DNA of 64,000 nucleotides from an uncultured Bacteroidales bacterium (lineage in GTDB: Bacteria; Bacteroidota; Bacteroidia; Bacteroidales; Bacteroidaceae). Below are positions 1 to 9,091 of the stretch, one piece after another. Each line of letters opens with the position of its first letter. Positions within the stretch are counted from its first letter, which is position 1. The notes under the pieces are model-generated. The model was given only the letters and a program-made list of their open reading frames with translations, was not told the origin of the DNA and did not search any database. Location: contig CADCDP010000006.1 of NCBI GenBank assembly GCA_902800305.1, positions 49,282-113,281 of the forward strand, read 5' to 3'. The position numbers were made by a program, and so were the translations under genes.

Positions 1-31
1 GCACTCAGAAAAAACAAATTACTTCAACAAC

Positions 32-613
32 ATGAACTTATACGTTAGATATTTTGACCATGAATATTTGGCCAAAACAGTGGATGATGCCATCGGATTT
101 CTTCAGAGTATAGACGAAATTAAGCTGGAAAGCAATGCTGCCAGCCGCATCACTACTTTTCTCAACTCTTCTAACCTGTATCCTTTCCGTCTGAAAGTGA
201 GCTACTCCAACTATGTGCTCTTCTTGAAGACTGAGGCAGAGACGTTGGAACAGTTCAAATCAGAAGAAGAACTACGCAAGACGCAAAAATCCGACCGTGT
301 GGCTACCATGGCAGAACGAAAGAAAAACATCCTTGATGCCCTCAATGAGCGGAAAGAAGGATGGTGGGAAGTGGGCATCAAGTTCAAGCGAGTGCTTATT
401 GTCCCCGAAACAGGCAAGTGCAAGTATGCCGACACCCCCTTCCGTGTGCGCCTCAAAGCCAAGAGTGCAATGGATGCCTATTTCCAAGTGACAGATCATT
501 TGCGAGCACGTCCCGACATCGACCCCCGTTCGCAGTTCCCATCAGCTAAAAGCCAGAACTTTGAATACACCTATTTAGGTCCTATCGAAGAAACGGAACA
601 GCAAGAGGCGTAA
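32..613 (+). CDS. Conserved hypothetical protein, 193 aa
   Basis: I do not recognise a named family. The product is a soluble-looking 193-aa protein with no signal peptide or membrane segment. A Lys/Glu-rich helical stretch lies around residues 70-105, followed by a beta-like section with a WWEVGIKFKRV core, and the tail is acidic. It is complete: the first ATG follows a short A-rich leader and the stop is clean. The next gene starts 31 nt downstream on the same strand without an obvious promoter of its own, so the two may be co-transcribed. The function is unknown. Confidence 0.7.
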   Translation: MNLYVRYFDHEYLAKTVDDAIGFLQSIDEIKLESNAASRITTFLNSSNLYPFRLKVSYSNYVLFLKTEAETLEQFKSEEELRKTQKSDRVATMAERKKNILDALNERKEGWWEVGIKFKRVLIVPETGKCKYADTPFRVRLKAKSAMDAYFQVTDHLRARPDIDPRSQFPSAKSQNFEYTYLGPIEETEQQEA

Positions 614-644
614 GATAAAATAACCCAAAACAGCATCGAAACTT

Positions 645-2261
645 ATGAAGAATCGAATTTTCATACTCATGCTGATAGCTATAAACACGTTTGGGCTTCA
701 ACTTCAAGCCCAAACGTCTTTTATGGTCATTAGCGACCCTCACGTATTCGAAACCTCTCTCTTCGACGACGGAACAGCTTTCCAGTCTTCATACGAAAAT
801 GAGCCTCGGTTGGTGGAAGAGAGTCAAAGGCTTTTCGACAGAGCCATTGCTGTCACTAAAAAGGCAACTCCCACCATGCTTCTCATCTCGGGAGACCTCA
901 CCAATGAGGGCGAAAAACGCAGCCATGAGTATGTGAAGACCAAACTGGAACAGCTGATAGCAAAAGGCATCAAGGTGTATGTCATTCCAGGCAACCACGA
1001 CATCGACAACCCATACGCCTACAGTTACTCAGGCGACAGCAAGAGCAGAACCGAAGGCATCACTTACGAAGAGTTCGCCACCATCTATGCACGATGTGGC
1101 TACCAAGATGCCGTGATGCGACAAGGACTCTCCTACATGGCCTACCCTACTGACGACCTCGCCCTCATCTGCCTCGACAGCACTATCCCCAACGAGAATA
1201 AAACCCGCAACAGCGACGGTGCCCTCACCGATGCCACCCTCACATGGGCTGAACAGGCTGCCAAGAAAGCTCAAAAAGAAGGACGCTACATCATCGGCAT
1301 GATGCACCACGAGGTGATGGAACACTTCGACCGTCATCTTGACATCGCCTCCACCTCTGTGACAAACTCCCTGAGCAACTATCCGAGCTTGGAAATCGTC
1401 CAAAGCCGCCTCATCCGTGCTGGCATTAACGTCATGTTTACAGGACATTTCCACATCCAAAGCATCCAACACGTCACCACCACCGACAGCGAACTCCACG
1501 ACATCTCCACAGGTTCCCTCTGTACCTACGCTTCACCCATCCGCAAAGGTCAAATCAGTGCCGACGGACAACTCAGCCTTACCGTCGAAAACATCGACCT
1601 TTATTATGACGAAGAGAAGGCTCACAATCAATATGTTGTAGAAGGAGCCATCGTCAAGCTCGCCAACCAGATGTACCCTAAGATTGCGGAAAAGAAAGAA
1701 GAACTTTTGGGTTCCTTCCCCCCCATCCTGGTCAACTTGCTCAACATCCCTTCGTCCGCAGAAGAGATGACGACCGACATGTGCCGATACATGGTTCCAG
1801 CCTTTACCGACCTCGTCAACACCCTCTCCGCTGGAGATGAAGAGAAGTACAACCCCGAGCAGAAGCTAAACGCTTGTCTGAGTGCCTACGACGACTACTT
1901 CAAGTACCTCTGTGGCAACATGTCGTTCATTGTGTCTCTTGCCAAAGACATGATGGCAGAGGCTGGGCTCGACATCCGCGATCAGTTGGAAGCCATCTGC
2001 CGCAGCGTCTTATATAACTATAAGGGTGAAGCTACCAACGTCGTGACCGACAATGCCATCACCCTCCAGCTCACCAGAAACATCCCATTGCTTGGCGACC
2101 TCAACGACGACAACCACGTGGACATCTCCGACGCAACCCTCCTTGTCAACATCATCCTTGGCACAGCAAGCGACACCGACGGCACAGCCGACCTCAACCA
2201 CGACGGCTTCGTCAACATCTCCGACGTAACCACCCTCGTCAATATCATTTTAGGGAAATAA
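645..2261 (+). CDS. Secreted metallophosphoesterase with C-terminal dockerin-like repeats
   Basis: A signal peptide (MKNRIFILMLIAINTFG, cleaved near LQAQ) is followed by a calcineurin-type phosphoesterase domain. Metal-binding motifs are visible in order: SDPHV, SGDLTNEG, PGNHD, MMHH and TGHFH, so the catalytic core looks intact. The C-terminal ~55 residues hold two calcium-loop repeats (LGDLNDDNHVDISDATLLV and a second copy with LNHDGFVNISDV), each ending in NIILG. This dockerin-like tail is common in secreted Prevotella/Bacteroides proteins and recurs at 61313-62272. Expected location is the periplasm or cell surface; the substrate is unknown. Confidence 0.85.
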   Translation: MKNRIFILMLIAINTFGLQLQAQTSFMVISDPHVFETSLFDDGTAFQSSYENEPRLVEESQRLFDRAIAVTKKATPTMLLISGDLTNEGEKRSHEYVKTKLEQLIAKGIKVYVIPGNHDIDNPYAYSYSGDSKSRTEGITYEEFATIYARCGYQDAVMRQGLSYMAYPTDDLALICLDSTIPNENKTRNSDGALTDATLTWAEQAAKKAQKEGRYIIGMMHHEVMEHFDRHLDIASTSVTNSLSNYPSLEIVQSRLIRAGINVMFTGHFHIQSIQHVTTTDSELHDISTGSLCTYASPIRKGQISADGQLSLTVENIDLYYDEEKAHNQYVVEGAIVKLANQMYPKIAEKKEELLGSFPPILVNLLNIPSSAEEMTTDMCRYMVPAFTDLVNTLSAGDEEKYNPEQKLNACLSAYDDYFKYLCGNMSFIVSLAKDMMAEAGLDIRDQLEAICRSVLYNYKGEATNVVTDNAITLQLTRNIPLLGDLNDDNHVDISDATLLVNIILGTASDTDGTADLNHDGFVNISDVTTLVNIILGK

Positions 2262-2286
2262 ACGACAAAATTCCCCAAAAACATCG

Positions 2287-2294
2287 TACCTTTG
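2287..2294 (+). promoter_or_regulatory. Bacteroidetes-type promoter (-7 box) for LD-carboxypeptidase gene
   Basis: TACCTTTG matches the TAnnTTTG -7 consensus and lies 130 nt before the start at 2425, in a gap with no other gene. Confidence 0.6.
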
Positions 2295-2424
2295 TACCCG
2301 AAAAAAAGAAACAAAGGAATCAATGATTGGTTTACAGTCAACGTTCGCCACCTCAGCGGGAAGTCCTTTTTCGCAGGCGTGATTAAAATAGTAAGAAGAT
2401 AAACATCAAATAACCAGAATAGTA

Positions 2425-3549
2425 ATGAAGAAATTTTTGTTTATAGCTATAGCCACCATAATGGCTACCATGACGCTGACATCGTGCAGCGACGATAATG
2501 ACGAATCCAACGGTTCTTCCGTCGAACCAGTAACGCTCAATTGCGTGAAGCCCGACTACTTAAAGGCGGGTGACAAGGTGGCACTCATTTCTCCCTCCTA
2601 CTCCACGCCGATGGAGAATGTGACGAAGACTGCCGACGTACTGCGCTCGTGGGGACTGGAACCCGTCATTGGCCCTAACGTGGGCAAGGTGGTGGACAGC
2701 AAGTATGCCGGCACGGTGGCTGAGCGTGTCAGCGACATCCGTTGGGCACTGAACGACCCCGACATCAAGGCCATCCTCTGCAACCGTGGCGGCTACGGCA
2801 CCATCCAACTCATCGACCAGCTGACGCTCGACGAAGTGAGAGCCGCACGGAAATGGATTGTAGGCTTCAGCGACATCTCCACCCTGCACGGCCTCTGGAC
2901 CCGCTCCGGCGTGATGAGCATCCACGGCACAATGAGTTCGTTCTTAGCCAAGGGCGGTACGGACGAGACCAGTACCCTGATGCGTGACTTACTGTTGGGC
3001 AATGTACCCCGTTACGAGGTGCCTGCTCACCCACAAAACATCACGGGCAAGGCCACAGGCACACTTGTGGGCGGCAATATCTGCACCTTCGTGCCCAACC
3101 TTGGCACACAGGCCGATGCCACCAGAGGTAAGGACTTGATTCTCTTCGTTGAGGAGGTGGAGGAGTCGATGCACAATATCGACCGCCAGATGCGTATCCT
3201 CCAGATGAACGGCGTGCTCGACCGCTGCAAGGGCATCGTCCTCGGCGAGTTTACCGACTGTGGCACCGAGTTCAAGGACGAGAATGGTAACACGATAAGC
3301 GTGGAAGCGATGCTCCACGACCTGTTGGCAACGTATCACATCCCCGTGCTCTGCGGATTCCCAGCTGGTCATGGCGACATCAACCTGCCATTGGTGATGG
3401 GTACTCCCGTCACCATCGATGTACGCACAGACGGAGCCACCCTTCAGTTCGACATCGACGGAAATCAACAGACTGTCAATACTGCAACTATCACTGCCAC
3501 ACCGACATCTACAGCCGCTCGCATGAGAATGGCAGGAAAAATAGAGTAA
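2425..3549 (+). CDS. LD-carboxypeptidase family lipoprotein (peptidase S66)
   Basis: The N-terminus is a lipoprotein signal (MKKFLFIAIATIMATMTLTSC), so the protein is probably anchored in the envelope. The S66 hallmarks appear in order: a RGGYG loop, GFSDIS (expected serine nucleophile), LFVEEVEE (expected glutamate) and GFPAGHGDIN (expected histidine). Family members remove D-alanine from murein tetrapeptides (LdcA) or cleave microcin-like adducts (MccF); the exact substrate is inferred. Length is slightly above the ~310-aa family norm because of the lipoprotein leader and a Thr/Ala-rich tail of about 30 residues. It has its own promoter upstream. Confidence 0.85.
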   Translation: MKKFLFIAIATIMATMTLTSCSDDNDESNGSSVEPVTLNCVKPDYLKAGDKVALISPSYSTPMENVTKTADVLRSWGLEPVIGPNVGKVVDSKYAGTVAERVSDIRWALNDPDIKAILCNRGGYGTIQLIDQLTLDEVRAARKWIVGFSDISTLHGLWTRSGVMSIHGTMSSFLAKGGTDETSTLMRDLLLGNVPRYEVPAHPQNITGKATGTLVGGNICTFVPNLGTQADATRGKDLILFVEEVEESMHNIDRQMRILQMNGVLDRCKGIVLGEFTDCGTEFKDENGNTISVEAMLHDLLATYHIPVLCGFPAGHGDINLPLVMGTPVTIDVRTDGATLQFDIDGNQQTVNTATITATPTSTAARMRMAGKIE

Positions 3550-3553
3550 GCGT

Positions 3554-3634
3554 ATGAAAAAAGCAATCGCAATGACAATCGCCCTGCTATGTGCGGTTGT
3601 GCAGGGTGTGTAGGCTGACAATATCGATCAGTAA
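3554..3634 (+). pseudogene. Remnant of a secreted-protein gene (signal peptide only)
   Basis: Four bases after the carboxypeptidase stop an ATG opens MKKAIAMTIALLCAVVQGV, a good signal peptide, and then meets TAG. Reading on in the same frame gives ADNIDQ and a second stop, as if the mature start (Ala-Asp...) survives only as a stub. It looks like the 5' end of a former downstream operon gene whose body is gone. The alternative is a tiny peptide gene. The rest of the gap to 3881 shows no other plus-strand gene. Confidence 0.5.
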
Positions 3635-3881
3635 GCTACTTTTTCTGGCCAAATAAACTGATATTTGTTGTCGCCATTCCGAACACATATAGACAAGTCG
3701 GTTATTAATCATCTGTGATTGCTCACTTTATTTGCATAGTTAATAAATTAACTTCAAATTCGGAAGAAAAAGTCGTTATCTACGTTTCTTCCTCCTCATC
3801 TGGCTTGCGACCGTCCCAACGAAGGTCACTGTTGGCAGAGCCACCACCAGCGGAAATGGGGATAGCGATGCCAAGCGTTGG

Positions 3882-5969
3882 TCAGAAAACGAAATCGTCA
3901 TCATCTGTGGCTTCCTCCCTGCGTCGGGTGGAAGCCTTTTGTTCTTCCTGTTCAGGTTTATACTCGTTGAGGGTAGTGCCGTAGGTAGTGCGGAGGACAC
4001 GGAACTCTGTGCGGCGGTTGAGGGCGTTGAGCACCTCCTGCTCGTCCTTGTCCTTGATGGCAAGAATATAGTCTTCGGTCAAGGTATCGCTCTCATGCAC
4101 CGTAACTTTGGGTGTGCCAGCAAGGAGGGTTTCGGCGAGTTTCTTGGTGATGACCTTGGGACGTGATTCGCCATAGCCGACGGCAGTGAGACGCTCTTGA
4201 GCGATGTCGTGCTCCACTAAATAACGCACAACGGACTCGGCTCGTCGCTGAGAAAGACGCTGGTTATAAGCGTCGTTGCCACGGTAGTCGCAGTGGGCAG
4301 AAAGCTCAATAGTGATGTTGGGATTCTGGTTCATCATCTCCACCAGTTTGTCGAGTGCTTCGGTCGATTCGGGCGTGAGGTCGGCCTTGTCAAACTCATA
4401 GAAAATGTTGTCGATGAGCACAGGCACGTTGATGGGTGGAAGGGGGAACTGGAGGGTGTATTCGTGGCTCTCCTCTGACTCTTCCACACGGATTTCGTTC
4501 TTCACATTCAGATAACCTTTGCAAGTGCCAAGCAACACGTAATCGACCCCAGGGGTGAGCACTTGCGTGAAAGAGCCATCGCCTTTCACCGAGAGTTTTT
4601 GGTTCGTTCCGTCATTACCCACCATATAGACAAGGGCTTCGGGCAGTTCGTAACCGTCTTTCTCATACACCCAGCCCGTCACTGTCTGAAGTATTTCGGG
4701 ACACTCGAAGGAGAAGATGTGCTCCCATCCCTTACCGTCGTTGCGCGACGAACAGAAGTAGCCCCGATTGTGTACTCCCTCGAAAGTCATGCCAAAATCG
4801 TCGGCTGCGGAATTGAGAGGATATTGCTGATTCTCCACGATGGTGCCACGGATGGAGTCTTCACGAGCGATAAAAATGTCGAGTCCGCCCATGCCAGGAT
4901 GCCCGTCGGAAGAAAAATAAAGGTCGCCGTTAGGTCGGAAGGCTGGAAACATTTCGTCGCCAGCGGTGTTGATGGGGCGACCGAGATTTTCCATACCCCC
5001 AAAACCGTTGTCGAGAATGCGAGTGCGCCAAATGTCCAAACCACCCTCACCTTCTGGAGAGTCGCTGACGAAGTAAAGCCACTGACCATCTGGACTGACA
5101 GCTGGATGAGCAAAGGACGTGAGGGTGTCGCGCGAGATGGCACACTTAGTGGGTTTGCTCCAAGTGGCATCACTACGCTGCGACTTCCAAATCTCGGCAT
5201 AGCGGGGATAGTCGGGGTCGCTGGAGCAGCGAGTAAAGTACATCGTCTTGCCATCAGGACTGAGGCATGGGGCACCTTCGTCATACTCAGTATTCACTTC
5301 ACCCTCAATCACTTCCACAGGTTGCCATTTGCCCTGTTCATTCTTTCGAGAGAAGAAAAGGTCGCCAAACTTTAAGCCCGTCACACCCGAAATGTCTTCA
5401 CCAGTGGCATCGTTGCGTGTGGATGAAAGCACCAGTTGGTCAGCATCATCGCCTACCAGCATCGGGCTATAGTCGGAACGTCGAGAGTTGAAAATTGCTT
5501 CCTTCTTCACCTTGTATTGATTGGGCTTGGCCTTCCATTGCGGCCCCAACTCACAGGAAAGTAAACCACTATGTGCCAGTTCGCTGCCTGGTTCAAACTC
5601 CAGATACCGATTGAAATTCTGTACAGCCTGTTTATATTGACCTGCTTTCAGTTGCTGACGAGCAATATGGAGAAAAGCTGTGCTATCCCCCACATTATAG
5701 CGGATAGCATTCTGATAGGCCGCAATGGCCTTCTGCGTATAACCAATGTGGCGGTAGCACTCGCCCATCATAAAAGCACGCACACCGCGTTTCGCTTTAT
5801 CTTTCGGAGCACATCGCGAATACGACTTCTTGTAGTTGATGCTTGCCGCATAATACTCACCAATGGCATAGCTCTGTTCCGCTTTCTTGAACGCTATGCC
5901 CTCGTTGCTGCACGCCACCATCATCAAAGCCGTCACATATATAAATATATGGAGTATCTTCCGTTCCAT
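3882..5969 (-). CDS. PorE-like OmpA-family lipoprotein (TPR, PD40 propeller, OmpA domain)
   Basis: The 695-aa product has the four-part architecture of PorE-type proteins of Bacteroidetes. It starts with a lipoprotein signal (cysteine in LMMVACS). TPR-like helices follow (about 20-140), then a WD40/PD40 propeller with SPDGKTMYFTR, SPDGQWLYFVS and GDLYFSSDG blades (about 150-420), a carboxypeptidase-regulatory-like beta domain (about 430-510), and a C-terminal OmpA peptidoglycan-binding domain (YEFDKADLTP, LSAHCDYRGND, LSQRRAESV, GYGESRP). In type IX secretion, PorE links the machinery to peptidoglycan; a T9SS role is inferred, since no other T9SS gene is in the window. An unusual in-frame continuation exists after the stop (see findings). 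Confidence 0.85.
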   Translation of the reverse strand: MERKILHIFIYVTALMMVACSNEGIAFKKAEQSYAIGEYYAASINYKKSYSRCAPKDKAKRGVRAFMMGECYRHIGYTQKAIAAYQNAIRYNVGDSTAFLHIARQQLKAGQYKQAVQNFNRYLEFEPGSELAHSGLLSCELGPQWKAKPNQYKVKKEAIFNSRRSDYSPMLVGDDADQLVLSSTRNDATGEDISGVTGLKFGDLFFSRKNEQGKWQPVEVIEGEVNTEYDEGAPCLSPDGKTMYFTRCSSDPDYPRYAEIWKSQRSDATWSKPTKCAISRDTLTSFAHPAVSPDGQWLYFVSDSPEGEGGLDIWRTRILDNGFGGMENLGRPINTAGDEMFPAFRPNGDLYFSSDGHPGMGGLDIFIAREDSIRGTIVENQQYPLNSAADDFGMTFEGVHNRGYFCSSRNDGKGWEHIFSFECPEILQTVTGWVYEKDGYELPEALVYMVGNDGTNQKLSVKGDGSFTQVLTPGVDYVLLGTCKGYLNVKNEIRVEESEESHEYTLQFPLPPINVPVLIDNIFYEFDKADLTPESTEALDKLVEMMNQNPNITIELSAHCDYRGNDAYNQRLSQRRAESVVRYLVEHDIAQERLTAVGYGESRPKVITKKLAETLLAGTPKVTVHESDTLTEDYILAIKDKDEQEVLNALNRRTEFRVLRTTYGTTLNEYKPEQEEQKASTRRREEATDDDDFVF

Positions 5970-6108
5970 ATTTCTAAAAACGAAAAAAGGGGTACATTAT
6001 TGTAAAGAATGGAAAGGTTACAGGAAAGAAAACAAAAATTATTGAGATAATTTGTTCCAATAATTGAAGGTTTTTTATTGTGACAGACTTAAAAAGCATT
6101 ATTTTTCG

Positions 6109-6189
6109 TACCTTTGGCTTCGCCTTAGGTACTCACGCTCGGAAAAATCCAAATAATTTTGTTTTTTCTCTCACTTAATCGTACCTTTG
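6109..6189 (+). promoter_or_regulatory. Two promoter-like -7 boxes before the thiD-like gene
   Basis: TACCTTTG occurs twice, at 6109-6116 and 6182-6189. The second lies 58 nt before the ATG at 6248 and continues with CACACGAAAA, the usual +1 context in this genome, so it is the better candidate. Confidence 0.6.
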
Positions 6190-6247
6190 CACACGAAAAC
6201 TTGAAACTCAATCACATTGGCAACAACTACAAGCAGAAGGAAAGGAG

Positions 6248-7102
6248 ATGAGTAAGAAGCAACTGAACATCGTTTTTCTGATTGCCGGAAGCGAACCGCT
6301 GGGCAGTGCAGGAATGCAGGCTGACATTAAGGCCATCACAGCATGTGGTGGCTATGCGGCGTGTGCGCTGACGGGAATTGTGGACGAAGACACACGAAGG
6401 GTAAAGAGCGTGACACCGCTGCCTGTCGAGCTGGTGGTGAGTCAAGCTGAATCGTTTTTAGGCGATGTGGGTGCGCAGTGCATCAAGACGGGTGTGCTGC
6501 CCACGGCTGACATTATCGACGGGGTTGCTGAAGTGCTGAAACGATACCCAAACGTGAAGAAAGTGATTGACCCCGTGATTGTGGACAGCAACGGCGTACA
6601 ACTTGTCAGCGACGAAAGCATTGGAGCCTACAAAGAGAAACTCTTTCCGTTGGCCACACTGATTACACCTAACTTCCGAGAAGCCGAGGTATTGTTGAAG
6701 AGAAAAATCACTAACATTGCAGAGGACATCAAGGAACTGGGGCAGTGGGGCAACAGTGTGATTGTGAAATCGATGGAAAGCCAAATGCTGGCGGGTCATG
6801 GTTCGTCAGCACAAGAAATGCTTTCGGACTTTCTCTACGATGCCAAGACGGGGATAGTGAGGGAGTTTCGGAAACGGCGTATCCCCACGCACAACGTGAA
6901 CGGAACGGGCGACTCATTTTCTTCGGCCATCGCCACCTATCTGGCGAAAGGCTACGACTTGGACAAGGCGGTAGAGAAGGGTGAGGAATTTATCAGTAAG
7001 GCCATTGCGCTGGGTGCGGAATACGAGTTCGGGCATGGCTATGGCCCCGTACATCCGTGTTTTATGGAAGACAAAGTGATACACGAAAGAATCTATAACT
7101 AA
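6248..7102 (+). CDS. thiD: Hydroxymethylpyrimidine/phosphomethylpyrimidine (or pyridoxal) kinase, ThiD family
   Basis: The 284-aa ribokinase-fold enzyme has the ThiD N-terminal substrate loop in variant form ([17 protein letters not shown]), a conserved DPVIVDSNG segment, [13 protein letters not shown], and an anion-hole/catalytic [18 protein letters not shown]. ThiD phosphorylates HMP twice in thiamine synthesis. Related enzymes of the same fold phosphorylate pyridoxal, and the GTGD (rather than GTGC) motif leaves that possibility open. The next gene, leuB, starts 10 nt downstream, so the pair is probably one transcript even though the pathways differ. Confidence 0.75.
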   Translation: MSKKQLNIVFLIAGSEPLGSAGMQADIKAITACGGYAACALTGIVDEDTRRVKSVTPLPVELVVSQAESFLGDVGAQCIKTGVLPTADIIDGVAEVLKRYPNVKKVIDPVIVDSNGVQLVSDESIGAYKEKLFPLATLITPNFREAEVLLKRKITNIAEDIKELGQWGNSVIVKSMESQMLAGHGSSAQEMLSDFLYDAKTGIVREFRKRRIPTHNVNGTGDSFSSAIATYLAKGYDLDKAVEKGEEFISKAIALGAEYEFGHGYGPVHPCFMEDKVIHERIYN

Positions 7103-7112
7103 AAAAATATCT

Positions 7113-8174
7113 ATGGAACTGAAAATTGCAGTGCTGGCCGGTGACGGTATCGGACCAGAGATTATGGAGCAAGGCGTGGCTGTGTGCAGTGCCATCGCCG
7201 AGAAGTTTGGACACAAAGTGAGCTACAAAGAGGCCATCTGTGGCGCTCATGCCATTGATGAGGTGGGCGACCCATTCCCCGAAGACACGTTCCAGACGTG
7301 TATGGACGCTGACGCAGTGCTTTTTGCATCGGTGGGCGACCCGAAGTTTGACAACAATCCCAACGCGAAGGTGCGTCCCGAGCAGGGTCTTCTCGCGATG
7401 CGCAAAAAGTTGGGTTTGTTTGCCAATATTCGCCCTGTAACTACGTTTGATTGTTTGGTACACAAATCACCACTGAAGGACGAGTTAGTGCGTGGTGCCG
7501 ACTTCATCTGCATCCGCGAGTTGACGGGTGGCATGTACTTCGGCGAGAAGAAGGAGGGTAATGACTACGCTTACGACACGAATGCTTACAGCCGTGCCGA
7601 AGTGGAGCGAATCCTGAAAGTGGCTTACCAGTATGCCCGTCAGCGCAGAAAGCACCTCACCGTCGTAGATAAGGCTAACGTACTGGCATCGAGCCGTCTT
7701 TGGAGAGCTGTTGCACAGGAAATGGCTCCGCAGTACCCCGACGTAACGACGGACTTCATGTATGTAGATAACGCTTCGATGCGCATGATTCAGGAGCCTA
7801 AGTTCTTCGACGTGATGGTGACAGAGAACACGTTTGGCGACATCCTCACCGACGAGGGTTCTTGCATCACTGGTTCGATGGGCTTGCTGCCATCAGCATC
7901 GACAGGCGAACACACTCCTGTGTTTGAGCCTATCCACGGAAGCTGGCCACAGGCAAAGGGTTTGAACATCGCCAATCCTTTGGCACAGATTCTCTCCGTG
8001 GCTATGCTCTACGAGTACTTCGACCTGAAGGAAGAAGGTGCCCTCATCCGCGAGGCTGTGAACGCATCGCTCGACCAGAATGTGCGCACACCCGAGATTC
8101 AAGTGGAAGGTGGTGCCAAGTACGGTACGAAAGAAGTGGGTGCGTGGATTGTTGACTACATTAATAAAAAATAA
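7113..8174 (+). CDS. leuB: 3-isopropylmalate dehydrogenase
   Basis: This 353-aa cytoplasmic NAD-dependent enzyme carries out the oxidative decarboxylation step of leucine biosynthesis. The family motifs are clear: [11 protein letters not shown] at the N-terminus, [12 protein letters not shown], a catalytic Tyr/Lys region ([19 protein letters not shown]), the metal-binding DNASMRMIQ and [10 protein letters not shown], and the NAD-site [12 protein letters not shown]. Length is normal. It sits in a series thiD-leuB-metA-U32-lipoprotein with gaps of 10 nt or less. Its stop overlaps the metA start by one base (TAATG), suggesting translational coupling. The other leu genes are not in the window. 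Confidence 0.93.
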   Translation: MELKIAVLAGDGIGPEIMEQGVAVCSAIAEKFGHKVSYKEAICGAHAIDEVGDPFPEDTFQTCMDADAVLFASVGDPKFDNNPNAKVRPEQGLLAMRKKLGLFANIRPVTTFDCLVHKSPLKDELVRGADFICIRELTGGMYFGEKKEGNDYAYDTNAYSRAEVERILKVAYQYARQRRKHLTVVDKANVLASSRLWRAVAQEMAPQYPDVTTDFMYVDNASMRMIQEPKFFDVMVTENTFGDILTDEGSCITGSMGLLPSASTGEHTPVFEPIHGSWPQAKGLNIANPLAQILSVAMLYEYFDLKEEGALIREAVNASLDQNVRTPEIQVEGGAKYGTKEVGAWIVDYINKK

Positions 8175-9091
8175 TGCCATTAATTTTACCCGATCAGCTT
8201 CCCGCCATCGACGAACTGAAACAGGAAAACATATTCACGATGGGCTACAAGCGAGCGGACAGTCAGCAGATTCGTCCGCTTCGCTTGGCTGTGCTCAACC
8301 TCATGCCACTGAAAATTACGACGGAAACCGACTTTATCCGCATACTCTCGAACTCGGCACTACAAATCAGGGTGGAGTTCATGAAAATCAAGTCGCACAC
8401 GAGTAAGAACACACCCATCGAGCACATGATGGCGTTCTACCGCAACTTCGAGGACATGAAGAAAGAGAAGTATGACGGACTCATCGTGACGGGTGCTCCG
8501 CTGGAGTTCATCAACTATGAGGAGGTGACCTACTGGAAGGAGTTGCAGGAGGTGTTCGACTGGGCACACACCCACGTGACGAGCACCATCTATGTGTGTT
8601 GGGCAGCATTTGCGGGCTTGTACCACTTCTATGGTGTGCCCAAACACAACACGCCCCACAAGGTGTTCGGAGTGTTCAAGCATCAGATGCTGGCTCCCGA
8701 ATTGCCTATCTTCCGAGGTTTCGACGATGAATTCTTCGCCCCTCACAGCCGCCATTGCACCATCCTGCGCAAGGACATCGAGAAGGTGGAGGGCTTGCAC
8801 ATCATCGCCGAAAGCCCCAAAGCGGGTGTGACGATTGTGGAGGCACGAAATGGGCGTGAGTTCTTCATCACTTGCCACTTGGAATACTCTCCACTCACCC
8901 TCGATGGTGAATACAAACGCGACTTGAAGAAGGGTCTTCCCATCAACAAGCCACAGAACTACTACCCAGGAGGCGACCCCAAGAAGCATCCTGTAGTAAA
9001 ATGGCGTGCGGCTGCCAACCTGCTCTACACCAACTGGCTCAACTACTACGTCTATCAGGAAACCCCGTTCAATATCGAGGATATTAACTAA
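8174..9091 (+). CDS. metA: Homoserine O-acyltransferase (MetA family)
   Basis: The 305-aa enzyme acylates homoserine in the first step of methionine synthesis. Known active-site residues can be placed: nucleophile Cys142 (YVCWAAFAGLYHFYGV) and the His235/Glu237 pair (TCHLEYSP). The N-terminal LRLAVLNLMPLKITTETD block is diagnostic. Whether succinyl- or acetyl-CoA is the donor cannot be fixed from motifs alone; many Bacteroidetes MetA proteins use acetyl-CoA. The start overlaps the leuB stop, and the next gene begins directly after its own stop, so it lies inside an operon. Confidence 0.9.
   Translation: MPLILPDQLPAIDELKQENIFTMGYKRADSQQIRPLRLAVLNLMPLKITTETDFIRILSNSALQIRVEFMKIKSHTSKNTPIEHMMAFYRNFEDMKKEKYDGLIVTGAPLEFINYEEVTYWKELQEVFDWAHTHVTSTIYVCWAAFAGLYHFYGVPKHNTPHKVFGVFKHQMLAPELPIFRGFDDEFFAPHSRHCTILRKDIEKVEGLHIIAESPKAGVTIVEARNGREFFITCHLEYSPLTLDGEYKRDLKKGLPINKPQNYYPGGDPKKHPVVKWRAAANLLYTNWLNYYVYQETPFNIEDIN

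Noticed and set aside
3715..3984. 89-codon plus-strand ORF opposite the 3' end of the PorE-like gene
   Set aside because: Overlaps the coding C-terminus on the other strand; low-complexity Ser-rich peptide without motif.
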